Below, piece by piece: positions 1 through 11,060 of a DNA stretch of 64,000 nucleotides (positions are counted from its first letter, which is position 1; each line of letters opens with the position of its first letter). A program made the position numbers and the translations under genes. Below the pieces are notes generated by a model. The model did no database searches. It worked only from the letters and a program-made list of their open reading frames with translations, and was not told where the DNA came from. The stretch is from Ceratotherium simum simum. Its lineage: Eukaryota; Chordata; Mammalia; Perissodactyla; Rhinocerotidae. Location: the NCBI RefSeq assembly GCF_000283155.1, contig NW_004454178.1:28102271-28166270 (forward strand). The letters are read 5' to 3'.

Positions 1-137
1 TGTGGTGGCGTCCCATGTAAAGTAGAGGAAGATGGGCATGGATGTTAGCCCAGGGCTGATCTTCCTCAGCAAAAAGAGGGAGATTGGCAATGGATGTTAG
101 CCCAGGGCTAGTCTTCCACTGCCTCCCGCCCCAAAAA
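1..137 (+). mobile_element. ERE SINE, 3' part (cut by window edge)
   Basis: This is the 3' half of a perissodactyl tRNA-derived SINE. It shows the 'gtggaggaagatgggc'-like block, two 'gatgttagcccaggg' segments, the 'cagcaaaaagagg' spacer and an A-rich end. The tRNA-like head lies before the window. Confidence 0.85.
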
Positions 138-797
138 AGTATGCAATTCAGTGGTTTTTAGTGTATTCACAGATTCAATTTCAGAACATTTCCATCACTC
201 AGAAAGAAACCTCACAGCCTTTATATCACCTCCCTGTCCTCCATCCCTTCTCCCCTCAGCTCTAAGCAAACAATAATCTACTCTCTGTAGATTTTACTGT
301 TTTGGATGTTTCATACGAGTGGAATTATATGTGGTCTTTTGTGACTGGCTTCTTTCCCTTAGCATAATGTTTCAGAGGTTCATCCACGTTGTAGAATGTA
401 TCAGTACTACTTTCTTTGTTATGGCCAAATAATACTCCAGTGTATGGATATACCACATTTTGTTTATTCATTAATCAGCTGATAGACATTCTACCTTTTG
501 GCTATTATGAATTATGCTGCTATAAACATTCGTGTACAAGTTTTTGTGTGAACATATGTCTTTATTTCTCTTGAGTATATACCTAGGAGTGGAATTGCTG
601 GGTCATATGGTAATTCTGTGTTTAATTGTTTGAGGAACTGACAAACTGTTTTCCAAAGTGGCTGTACCATTTTACATTCCACCAGCAATGTTATGAGGAT
701 TCCAGTTTCTCCACATTCTCACCTACACTTATTATTATCTGACTATTAAGCTAGTGGACGTGAAGTGTTATCTCATTGTGGTTTGAGATGAAATTTT
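138..797 (-). mobile_element. L1M fragment (3' part of ORF2 and 3'UTR, antisense)
   Basis: The + strand reads as the reverse complement of an L1 3' region. It contains diagnostic segments such as 'catccacgttgtag', 'atactccagtgtatgg', 'tatacctaggagtggaattg' and 'tttccaaagtggctgtacc'. It is heavily diverged with no intact frame, so it is an old mammalian L1M copy. Confidence 0.85.
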
Positions 798-3700
798 AAA
801 AGGTATTTTTTTTAAAGATTAACGTATTTGTTAATTTAAAAATGTTAAACCCAATACATGTTACTGTAAATATATTTTTCCAAACAAAAAATAGTTAAGA
901 AGAGTGGCATTGTTTCACATTTTTGTAAATGTCTTTAACATCTGGTTTAGTAGAAGACAGCTAAATTCTCCCATCTGTTTGTGCATTCAGTCTGTTGCAA
1001 TATATTGTTTTGGTTGAGTATATGAAGAAAATTCATGCTGACACAGATATGTAGTTGTAGAAGAGAACAGTATTTTAGTAGCATTTTCAGATAATTATGG
1101 AAATTCTCCTTTGGAGCCACATCAAAACTTGACAAGTGGTGATTTCTTAAAAGTTGGTTGAAATGTAGAATTCTTGAAGTCTTCATATTTTGTTACATTA
1201 AAATCCATTGTCGTTATCTTGCATTTTTTTTTAAAGGTATTTTTAATGGCTAAAGAAGGGAAGGTTTTGAGCCAGAAGTATGAGAATTGTACCATTAGAA
1301 AGTTATCTTCGGGGGTGGATAGATAGTGAGTAATTTTGAAGTCAACCCTCTTGTTAGCCCAGTTACCACATAGGGAATGAACATTTCTACATACCAAGGT
1401 TGTGAAGACCACAGAGAAAGCACAGCTGAGGGCTGGCCATAGGGAACCTATGAACCTAGGGAAATGAAGCTGGCAAAGAACAGAAGCTTACTTGTAAAAT
1501 TTTTTTAAACATGTTAAAATTTCATTTAGAGTTGTCATGTAAATTTATGGAACTAGGACCTTTTATTGACACTGTCAATATTTATCTCATTTGTAAGTAA
1601 TAGCTACCAATATCTATGATTACCCTCATCCATTTAGATTATTTGCCACAACAAACTTATGCTTACTAGGATTTTGTAGGATAATGAAGGTAAGATACAC
1701 TTTGTGGTTCTTTATATTGATTACTAATTAAATTAAAATAGTTCTTTTTGTGTGGAAGGGCATTTATTGTAGTGGTGCATAGAAAGAGAGAGAAATCTAG
1801 ATGACGAATTCCGAGTGGAGCTGTTTGTGTAGGCTTTAGCCGTGTCTTCTTCTAAGTGATGTTTGGCATTTATTGATGGGATGTTTAGCTACCTGAAGGT
1901 CAGTCAGTGGCCCGTTTTTTGATCTGGTAAAGTCTTGATTTGTTTTCAGTTGATTAAATGAACTCTGTGGTTTTGAAAATAGAAATCTGGGCTCAGCTCT
2001 AGAAATTCTTTTTTCTGAGGCGTAAAAGAAACCATCTGGAAGCCACATGTCAGCTTGCCTTGTCCTGTGTGCAAAGTCGTGAAGTAGAAATGCTTTCAGC
2101 TCCAAGCCATGTCAGGTGTGAAAAGTGTTTAAACTCTCTCCCTGAGGGCAGCAGAGGGAGTGGTCTTCTCCTAGTCCTTAGAGGGCAAGATACCTAGAAC
2201 AGTCATACCTTCAGTAATTGATAATTCACTACCACGTTTAGGAATTAATGTGAATTATAGCTTTCCTATTATCTGGAAGTTAGTATTGTGGAAAAAGTGG
2301 TTTTTACTGATTGAAAGGACGGTTTGGGATATAGTTTGGGTGTGTGCAGCCTTGCCTAGAGGAGTGAGTGTCCCATGCCTGTGCTGTCAAGTGGAGATCA
2401 AGTGCTAATGAACATGAGGGTTTTCTTTATTATTGTTCATCTGTTTGCTCACATTCCCCTTTTCTTTAACATACTCAAAAGTTTTAGAGTGGGCTTGCTT
2501 TCTTTTTTTAAGAATTGCAAAAGCTGTAGCTTAAACATGTGACAGGTAGGAGGACAAATTCTCAGTTATGAAGTTCCATACTAGAAGACTTTACGTTACT
2601 ATTCCAGTAAAAACTTAATGTTTTCTTTCTGGCCAGGAAGGAATAGTCAAAATTCCAGAAAGTATCATAGCCAGATGTTTGTCATTGCTCCCACATGAAC
2701 ATCCTAAATATGGCAAATAAGCCGCCTTAGAACTTATTTTGGTCTGATCTCAGAAGAAAAAGTTAGTAATTCAGCATCTGAAATTTGGGGATAATATAGG
2801 CTTTATACAAAAGCTCTTATGTGTTTCTAGTATTTACAGCTATTATGTGACTCTGCCCTAGCTTTAGAAACCTATTATTTTGTCTTAGAAAGTCAATCTG
2901 TTTCTTTGACCCTCATGCCCAGGAATGTGGCGGGGTGGGACAAGGCAGAGATGTGGGCATTTTTATTCTTAGTTACCCAGTTGTGGTATCAAAGCTCCCA
3001 ATGCCAGCTTCGCCTCCCAACCCCAACACTCACACACACGCCCCTGCAAGGTTGGTGTATACAGTCTATGTTAGATGATACAGTGGTGATGATTGATGAG
3101 GAAGTTAGGCTAGCAAATGGAAAATAGGGAAATGTCATCCTATTGATCTCTATACCGGTAAAAACCCCATTACCACAGTTGTTATTAAAGAGAATAACAA
3201 GCTTACTTCAAGATCTCAGTAGAGGGTCATAGAAATGAAACTTGCCAGTTGGGTTATCTTGACCTGTCGCGCCATTTCTTGAGCACCTAAGAGTTCTAGC
3301 ACTTGGTGGATTTATCTCGTATCATTGGCAACCCCGGCAGGAGATGGGAATGCAGAGTGGAGTAAGCCCCCAGGTGACACAGATAGTGGCTGGCCCATCA
3401 GAGTTGTGAGCCCACACTCGTGACCACTCCCCGTGCCATTGCCAGAAACCTGGAGTGCCTTCTGACCCATGTAATACTCCCATTTCTGATCAGAAACAAT
3501 TTGGTTCTGTTGTCATTTGTTCATAGGCCAGAAGAGCTGAACTTACACTTACTTTAGGGACTTGGCCTTTGAATTGCGGTTCCTCTTCAGTTCTTTTCAT
3601 CCCTTCCCCCAAATTTCAGATGCCTGCATTCTTGGCTCAATTCCCCACAAGTAGATGGTCTGCTCAAAGGTGATGCTTGCTTGATGAGCTCTTCATCGGG

Positions 3701-4084
3701 GCCCCCACATGCCCAGCATACTCATCTGCCTTTCTGCAGCCAGTTTCCTTCTCTCTCTCCCTAAAGACTCACCACATGGGACAGGTTAGGACCCAGTGTT
3801 AAATCTCAACCCTTAGCCACCTGATGGCATGTGGAAGTGCCTCGTTCCAAGTCTAGGACCAGCTTTGCTGAAGTGCCCCATCTGGACCTGTGGCTGGGGG
3901 GTGGGATGACATTGGCAAATGTCATCCGCTCTTCCTGGGGCCACGTGGATTGCAGGAGAGGCCAGTTCCCAGAGGCCAGAAAGGCTTAAAGTCCTCTGCA
4001 GGCCTCCCCTCAGCTGCCCAGCACACACCCTGGTGTTCTCCCTACCCGTGTTGATCCGTGTAGCCCTGGCTCATTCCGATGCTT
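798..4084. other. Intronic or intergenic sequence without a recognised gene
   Basis: AT-rich, non-coding in appearance, with only short unconvincing frames. A MIR remnant lies at about 3285-3450. It lies upstream of the first recognised FARP2 exon and is most simply FARP2 intron. Confidence 0.5.
3285..3450 (+). mobile_element. MIR SINE remnant
   Basis: It follows the MIR pattern in order: 'ttatctcgtatcattggcaac', then 'ggtgacacagatagtgg', then a 'gtgagcccacactcgtgaccact' ending. Divergence is high, as expected for this ancient family. Confidence 0.55.
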
Positions 4085-4330
4085 TCTCAGTATACCAGAA
4101 TTCGTTCCTGGTCTGTTGGTCAACACTGAGGCTGTTTCCAGCATTTGGATCTTACAAGCAGTGTTGCTACAGACATTCTTGTATATGTCATTGTGTGCAT
4201 GTGAGTGGGTTTCTCTAAGGTGTTTCTAGCATGGACTTTCTGGTGGTGAGATGTGCCCATCTTAGCCCTGTCTATATATTGTAGGATTGCTATGGAAACT
4301 TGTGCTATTTTACATCCCCTTCTTCCACAC
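4085..4330 (-). mobile_element. Old L1 fragment, antisense
   Basis: The stretch 'gttgctacagacattcttgtatatgtc', then 'gggtttctctaaggtg', then 'ggtggtgagatgtgcccat' resembles the antisense L1M/L1ME 3' region. It is diverged and assigned from pattern recognition only. Confidence 0.45.
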
Positions 4331-4792
4331 AGGAACACTTCCCAGTGTGTTTGCCTCTTCCCCTCCTGTCCAGCCACCAGGCTTCTCTGGGGCCTTTTTC
4401 CTGCTCTCTCTTAACCTTGCTCCTCCATAGATGCTGCTGCCCTGTGCCAGACCTGTTGTGGGGCCTGTCATTGGAGCCATCTCCCTACCTATCCTGATTA
4501 CTGCCACCAGCTAGGTTGTCCACCAGTGCTGCCCTCTTCCTGGTGCTCTCAGCTTCCAATGGGCCTTTCACACCTAGCTGCAAATTCGGTCACCAAGGTT
4601 GTCTTTAAAACATGCCATGTTGTTGAGCAAGTCCTCAGGTGATTCTCAGCAGGATGGAGGGTCGGTGACTTTGAGAAGACTTGACACGTCCTGGAATGTA
4701 TATCCTCCCCACCTGAGTTCCCATGGGCTTGTCACTGTCCACTGGGCACCCTTTGCTGATGCCATTTTTCCTGACCCTCATTCCTTCCCCTG

Positions 4793-4813
4793 CATTCATT
4801 CATTCATTCATTG
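4793..4813. repeat. (CATT)n microsatellite
   Basis: About five tandem CATT units. Confidence 0.85.
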
Positions 4814-4939
4814 AACAAAACAGGCAACACCTCTCTCTTCCCCACACCTAGAAGGTGCAGTATTTATCAAGGGCTCCATTCAAGCTTCACTTCTATGGAT
4901 CATTTCTAGGTCATACCAGTGCCACAATTCATTTTCAAT

Positions 4940-5136
4940 TTTATTTATTTAGTTTTTTTCCCCCAAAGCCCCAGTAGATAGTTGTATGTCATAGCTGCAC
5001 ATCCTTCTAGTTGCTGTATGTGGGACGCGGCCTCAGCATGGCCGGAGAAGCGGTGTGTCCGTGCACGGCCGGGAGCCGAACCCGGGCCGCCAGTAGCGGA
5101 GCGCGTGCACTTAACCACTAAGCCACGGGGCCGGCC
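4940..5136 (-). mobile_element. ERE SINE, full length, with 18-bp target duplication
   Basis: Antisense ERE of the 'ccccaaagccccagtagatagttgtatgtc' tail type, ending in the ggggccggcc head. A perfect 18-bp target-site duplication (ccacaattcattttcaat) sits at 4922-4939 and 5137-5154, which fixes both borders and implies a fairly recent insertion. Confidence 0.95.
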
Positions 5137-5330
5137 CCACAATTCATTTTCAATATTAAGAAAGCTAATTCTATGTTATTGATCACTTTTAGATATAGAA
5201 AGTAACCAAGATGCTCCAGAAAGCTAACTGGAGAATTACAATTATGTCTCTTCTTTCAAAGAAAGCATTCTGCATTTTCTCTTATGCAGAGTGTTTTATA
5301 CATGTTTTTTTCAAAAAAGTTGTCTTGGTG

Positions 5331-5607
5331 GGGCCGGCCCGGTGGTGCAAGTGGTTAAGTGCGCTTACTCCGCTGCGGCAGCCCAGGGTTCGCCAGTTCG
5401 GATCCCGCGCAAACACCAGCGTGCCACTTGGCAAGCCGTGTTGTGGCAGCATCCCGTATAAAGTGGAGGAAGATGGGCAGGGATGTTAGCACAGGGCCAG
5501 TCTTCCTCAGCAAAAAAAAAAGAGGAGGATTGGCAAATGTTAGCTCAGGGCTGATCTTCCTCACAAAATTAATTAATTAATTAATTAAAATTAAAAAAAA
5601 AAAAATG
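5331..5607 (+). mobile_element. ERE SINE, first of an adjacent pair
   Basis: Sense ERE starting at gggccggcccggtgg, with the 'aaagtggaggaagatgggc' body and the 'cagcaaaaa..agagg' spacer. It ends in an (AATT)n plus poly(A) tail at 5565-5606. I see no target duplication of its own; a 12-bp repeat flanks it together with its downstream neighbour. Confidence 0.93.
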
Positions 5608-5633
5608 CAGCTCTGGCGGGGGTGGGGAGTTGT

Positions 5634-5879
5634 GGGCCAGCCTGGTGGCATAGTGGTTAAGTTTGTGCGCTCTGCTTTGGTGGCCTAGGGTTTGCAGGTT
5701 CGGATCCCGGGCGCAGACCTACACGCTGCTCATCAAGCCATGCTGTGGCGGCGTCCCACATACAAAATAGAGGAAGACTGGCACAGACTCAGCAGCAGCA
5801 ATCTTCCTCAAGCAAAAAGAGGAAGGTTGGCAACGGATCTTAGCTCAGGGCCAATTGTCCTCACCAAAAACAAACAAAC
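5634..5879 (+). mobile_element. ERE SINE, second of an adjacent pair
   Basis: Sense ERE from gggccagcctggtgg through 'tacaaaatagaggaagactggcac' to an A/C-rich tail. It is followed at 5880-5891 by AAAAGTTGTCTT, which also occurs at 5315-5326, before the first SINE. About 27 bp of non-SINE sequence lies between the two. Confidence 0.93.
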
Positions 5880-6119
5880 AAAAGTTGTCTTACTATTTCA
5901 CAAATACTGTGTTCAGTAGGATTAGCACTGGCGCTGGCAGCACCTCACCTCTCTGGAGTGAAGCTGTCCTCTGGTAAGGCCCCTCGATGTCCCTCCCTGC
6001 ACAACGAGCACAGAGCCCTCGGGGTACACGCTGCCGCTTGCTGAATTGACTCCTAGAAGACCAACCAAGACGTCACTCACTGTTCCTTATGCTGCTTGTT
6101 TTAGAGGGACTTCATCTGA

Positions 6120-6656
6120 AAAGTGATTCAATGTCCATTATACAAGTAGTACACGTTCGTTGTGAAAAATAGAAAATCTTAAATGGCCCACAACTGAGGA
6201 TAACTACCCAGAGGGAACAGCCATTCACATTTTTCTGAATATCCTTTTAGCCTTTTATCTATTCATATATATTAAACAAAATTGGAATCAGACTACACAC
6301 ATTTTTGTAGTCTATTTTTAAACTTAACATATTGTGAACATTTTTCTATGTAATTACTCTTTAAAAAGTTTTTAATGGCTTACAGAGTTTTCTATTTTCA
6401 GTTTCTCTGAAATAAATCTTTATACGCATTCTTGATCGTTTCCGTTAGATAAATATCTAGAAATGGAGGTTCTGCATCGGAAGGTATTGTACGGTTTTTT
6501 GAGGTCTTTGATACATGTTGTGAAATTGCACTCCACAAACAACAGAAGCACTTTATTCCCCTACCAGCAGCGTATGCAAGACTCATTTCTCTCAGGTTTG
6601 TGAGCATTTTGTATCGTAAATTTTAATGAAATCTCCAGTTTAATAGGCAAAAAGTT
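6120..6656 (-). mobile_element. L1M fragment, antisense
   Basis: Resembles the antisense old L1 3' region: 'cacatttttctgaatatcc', 'acatattgtgaacatttttctatg', 'gaaattgcactccacaaac'. Strongly diverged. Confidence 0.6.
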
Positions 6657-6916
6657 ATTTTTTTTATTATTTTTTGTGTGTGTGAGGAAGATTAGCCCTG
6701 AGCTAACATCTGTTGCCAATCCTCCTCTTTTTGCTGAGGAAGACTGGCCCTGGGCTGACATCTGTGCCCATCTTCCTCTACTTTATATGTGGGACGTCGC
6801 CACAGCATGGCTTGACAAGTGGTGCGTAGGTCTGCACTCGGGGTCAGAACCTGTGAACCCCGTGCCGCCAAAGCAGAGTGCATGAACTTAACCACTACAC
6901 CACCAGGCCAGCCCCC
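6657..6916 (-). mobile_element. ERE SINE
   Basis: Antisense ERE. A T-rich tail is followed by 'gaggaagattagccctgagctaacatctg', 'tttgctgaggaagactggccc', 'ctactttatatgtgggac' and the closing 'accaggccagcccc' head. Borders are approximate because the flanks are A/T-rich. Confidence 0.9.
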
Positions 6917-7024
6917 AAAAAGTAATGTTTTTTAGACATGGTTTTATCAGACTTATTTACCTGTTTTGGTTTTTGTTTTGTGGGGGTTTTTTTTTGGTGT
7001 TTGGTCTACGTTATTTTTTGTTTT

Positions 7025-7786
7025 TGTTTTTTATTGTGATAAAATACACATAACCAAAATTTACCATTTTAGCCATTTTTAAATGCACAGTTCAGTGCAT
7101 TTATTAAATACAGTGCAAAATTAAATACTTTTACATTGTTGGGCAGTCATTACCAACATCCATCCCTGTAATTCTTGTAAAATTGAAACTCGGTCCCCAT
7201 TAAACACTGACTCCTCATTCTCCCCTCCTCCAGCCCCTGGCAGCCACCACTCTACTTTCTGTCTCTATAATTTTGACTGACGCTAACTGTCTCCTATAAG
7301 TGGAATCATACAGTAATTGTCCTTCTGTGATTGGCTTATTTCATAAGCCATAGCATAATGTCCTCAAGGTTCCTCCGTATTGTAGCATATTGCAGAATTT
7401 CCTTCCTTTTTAAGGCTGAATAATATTCCTTTGTATGTATATATCACATTTTGCTCATCCATTCAAATGTTGAGGGACATTTAGGTTGCTTCCATGTTTT
7501 AGCTATTGTGAGTAATGCTGCTATATAACATGGGTGTATAAATATCTCTTCAAGACTCTACTTTCAGTTCTTTTGGATATATACCCAGAAGTGGGATTAC
7601 TGGATCATATGATTATTCTATTTTTAATTTTTTGAGGAACCTCCATACTGGTTTCCATAGCGGCTCTCCCATTTTATATTCTCACTAACAGTGCACAAGG
7701 GTTCCAATTTCTTCACATCTTCGCCAACACTTGTTTTCTGATAGCAGCCATCTTAATAGATGTGAGGTGGTATCTCATTGTAGTTT
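7025..7786 (-). mobile_element. L1M fragment (antisense), interrupted by an ERE
   Basis: Antisense L1 3' region. It shows 'tgataaaatacacataacc', 'cctggcagccaccactctac', 'ggctgaataatattcc', 'atatacccagaagtgggatt' and 'gaggtggtatctcattgtag'. The same L1 sequence resumes at 8003 after the SINE. Confidence 0.85.
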
Positions 7787-8002
7787 GTTTTTTTTTTATA
7801 ATTTTATTTATTTATTTATTTTTCCCCCAAAGCCCCAGTAGATAGTTGTATGTCATAGTTGCCCATCCTTCTAGTTGCTGTATGTGGGACGCGGCCTCAG
7901 CATGGCCAGAGAAGTGGTGCGGTGGTGCGCGCCCAGGATCCGAACCCCGGGCCGCCAGCATCGGAGTGCGAGCACTTAACCGCTAAGCCACGGGGCCGGC
8001 CC
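7787..8002 (-). mobile_element. ERE SINE nested in L1
   Basis: Antisense ERE inserted in an L1M copy. The target duplication tcattgtagttt is at 7775-7786 and 8003-8014, and removing the SINE restores continuous L1 sequence. Confidence 0.95.
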
Positions 8003-8160
8003 TCATTGTAGTTTTGATTTGCATTTCCCTAATGATCAGTGATGTTGAGCATCTTTTCGTGGGCTTATTGGCCATTCAGATATCTTCTTGGGAGAAATGT
8101 CTATTCAAGTTCTTTGCTCATTTTTGAATCGAGTTGGTTTTTCTTTGTTGATAGGAATCA
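8003..8160 (-). mobile_element. L1M fragment, continuation
   Basis: Continues the interrupted element: 'ttttgatttgcatttccctaatg', then 'gatgttgagcatcttttcg'. Confidence 0.8.
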
Positions 8161-9326
8161 GGGAGTGCTGGAGACTTCACAGAAAGTGACACCTTACGGT
8201 GGAGAAAAGGACAGAAAAATTATGGAAAGCACAAACAAAGACTCGATGCCTGGAAGAGGGGCCGTTGGTGGGGGTTTGAGCTGTGCTAACTGACCCAGTG
8301 GCTCACGGGGACAGCATTTGTTCAGCAGGTGTTTACTGACGATCAGCTATGCACCAGGCACCATTTTAGAAACTGGGAGTACAGAGGTGAACAAGATGGA
8401 CAATGAGTTCAGCCTTCTTGGCCCTTATTCTGCAGTTGGAGCTTGACGATAAACACGGTAAAACAAAGAGCCCTTAGTGTTCAGGAGAGAAATAAAACAG
8501 GAAGGGCACAGGAATGTGGGGGTGCATTCTTAGATAGGAAGGAAGGTGGGTGGGCAGTGTGCACCTCTCTTCTCAAGAAGAGTGTTCAAGGTGGTGGGAG
8601 CAGCCTGTGCAGGGGTCTTGAGGTAGAGGCAGAAATGTACTGAGTGCATGATGACTGGATCAAAGCCAGGCCAGGGCCTTACCCACTACGTGATGTGGAT
8701 AGTTGGAGCAGGGAGGCAGTGAGAAGCACTTTTGTCCTGGAAATATCTTGAAGCTGGAGCCTGCAGGATTTGCTGATGTAATAGATGTGGGCTTAGAAAC
8801 TGAAGAGCCAAGAGGATGCTAGGGTTAGGCCTGAGACGAGAGCCTGTGGGAAGAGCTGTTTGGGGCCATGTGGAGTTTAAGGTGCTCCTCAGCATCTGAG
8901 TGGAGGGTCCTTGCTGTGTCCTCGAGGGGCCTGGGCTGTCATGCACAAGGGCAGGGGTGGCCATCACCCTGACCTTCCAGAAGGTGCCGTTCTGTGATAC
9001 CATCATCGTGTTCATACTAGTTCATGTGGAAATGCAAGATTCAGAGATGTTATGCTGTTGGCCAAGGAGACAGCTTGTTAAACTATCCTCAGTCCTTGAT
9101 TCCTGGGTTGCAGTAATTTTGGGCTTTTATTTTTAGGGAGATTTTGACTAGTCATTAAAGAGAAACATGAAAAACATCTGTAGGTGCTTCCAAACTGTTG
9201 TTACTGGAATGCTCTGGGATGTTCTTTGGACATGTGTTGTGCTTTTATGCGTATAACTTTGTAGTTATATAACAGCTTCTTTTTGCCACAGTGGCAGAGA
9301 GGATCCCAGGCCTTACTTAAGGGCGT
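8161..9326. other. Non-coding stretch with an ancient repeat-like part
   Basis: Roughly 8320-8560 ('gtttactgacgatcagc', 'gcaccaggcaccattttag', 'gaggtgaacaagatgg') resembles an ancient LINE-like repeat that I cannot assign securely. Otherwise I see no gene or motif. Confidence 0.4.
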
Positions 9327-9576
9327 TTTTTTTTTTTCTTGGTGAGGAAGATTAGCCTTGAGCTAACATCTGTTGCCAATCCTCCTCTTTTTGCTGAGGC
9401 ATATTGACCCTGGGCTAACATCCATGCCCATCTTTCTCTACTTTATATGTGGGACACCTGCCACAGCATGGCTTGATAAGTGGTGCATAGGTCCATGCCC
9501 AGGATCTGAACCCGCGAACCCCAGCCTACCAAAGCGGAGTGCACGGACTTAACCACTACACCACCAGGCCAGCCCC
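9327..9576 (-). mobile_element. ERE SINE
   Basis: Antisense ERE with a T-rich tail, 'gaggaagattagccttgagc', 'ctactttatatgtgggac' and a closing 'caccaggccagcccc'. No clear target duplication. Confidence 0.9.
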
Positions 9577-10735
9577 TCTGCTGAATGTTTGTCTGGCATT
9601 TGTTTTTTTCTGCTTCTTTCCTCCTTTTATCTTGAATATCTTTGAATATTTGCGGTGATGGTTCTATTTTGATCATCCATCTTTGAAGCAGATAAATTGC
9701 TCATGGATTGGCTGTTTTAAGGAGGTCTTGTGTGGGTGGCTGGTTATAGACATGTTGAATTTTGAAATTTATCTAACGACCTAAGGTTGGTGTGTGAGAT
9801 AGTTAAGCCTCTATTTCTTCTCAGCCGATGGCAGTGGCTGGCGGCGGAGTTTTTCACGATGCTGTCTCACACAGGTAGCTTGCTGTGATTTCTGGTTTGG
9901 TCCTGCCTCTTGTGCATCTCCCAGCCAGATGGGCCCAAGTTTGGGCACTGCTGCTGATGCCTTTTCCCCCTCGTTTTTGCAACAGGGAGTTTAGGTTTTA
10001 CTCCCAGGTTATGCCCTTCACCGCTGATCAGTCCTCTTTGAGGCTGCTTCTGAAATTTGCACCCTGGCATCTTGTTTGCATCTTCCCATATACGCCAACA
10101 CCCTCTGGCTCTGGCTCTGCTGCTGTGCGCGCTCCTCCCACCAAGTCTGTGATTCAGGATTTAGCAATTCCCTAGTTTTGCTGAAAACGAAGTTTACATT
10201 TTTGTTTCTTATTTTCTTTTTGATTTTGAATGATTCCAGCATGAGATTGAGGAAATGACAACTTACACTACTGTCTTCAAGAGAAGAGCCACCAAGTATT
10301 TTCTGGATTGTTGCCCCCCGCACCCTGTATCCTTTATCATCTCTCCTGGAATCCCTCTTAGACACATTCCTAAATTTGAACTTTTCTTTCATTATTTCCA
10401 TCTCTAGAAGAATGCTTCTATGTATTTTTCCACACTGCTCATTCAGGTTACATCTTACCCATTCTGTGATTCAGGCCTCCTGTTGGGCTTTAATTTCTAG
10501 AGTTATCTTTTTATTCCCCCTTTTTATTCTTTAGTTGCTTTGGTTTTTCCAGTCTCCTCATTTTATGAATACATTGACCCATTACATTGACCTTTTTGAG
10601 GATCTTAATTTTTTAAATTAAGTTTTCTTTGGTATATACCACATTCACTCTGTTCATTAGGAATTAATTTCTCTGCATTTTCAGGTGGCTATCTCAATTT
10701 CAGGAGTTGGGTGTACGTGTCTGGTCATTCTTGGT
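9577..10735. other. Non-coding stretch, nothing recognised
   Basis: No convincing exon. A 127-codon minus-strand frame at 10018-10401 has no family resemblance I recognise and is probably fortuitous. Confidence 0.4.
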
Positions 10736-10744
10736 TGTCCATGT

Positions 10745-11051
10745 ATTTTTTGTGTGTGTGAGTGTGAGGAAGATCAGCCCTGAGCTAACATCCATGCTAA
10801 TCCTCCTCTTTTTGCTGAGGAAGACTGGCTCTGAGCTAACATCTATTGCCAATCCTCCTCCTCCTTTTTTTTTCCCCCAAAGCCCCAGTAAATAGTTGTA
10901 TGTCATAGTTGCACATCCTTCTAGTTGCTGTATGTGGGATGAGGCCTCAGCACGGCCGGAGAAGTGGTGCGTCCGTGCGCACCCGGGATCTGAACGTGGG
11001 CTGCCAGTAGCGGAGTGCGCGCACTTAACCGCTAAGCCACGGGGCCGGCCC
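10745..11051 (-). mobile_element. ERE SINE, long composite-tail form
   Basis: Antisense ERE carrying both tail types in series. The 'tttgctgaggaagactggc' module comes first, then the 'ccccaaagccccagtaaatag' module, then the ggggccggccc head. The target duplication tgtccatgt is at 10736-10744 and 11052-11060, and homology continues past it with one mismatch. Confidence 0.92.
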
Positions 11052-11060
11052 TGTCCATGT

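Noticed and set aside
2906..3127. Frame ending MLDDTVVMIDEEVR, slightly like the FARP2 'LLDNTMEIFDIE' start of F1
   Set aside because: The similarity is limited to a few acidic and hydrophobic positions, the upstream residues do not match, and no donor sits after the expected IE position. Chance.
4985..5110. tRNA-like sequence with 'ggttc' B-box elements in this and similar SINE copies
   Set aside because: These are the tRNA-derived heads of ERE SINEs, flanked by target duplications, not functional tRNA genes.
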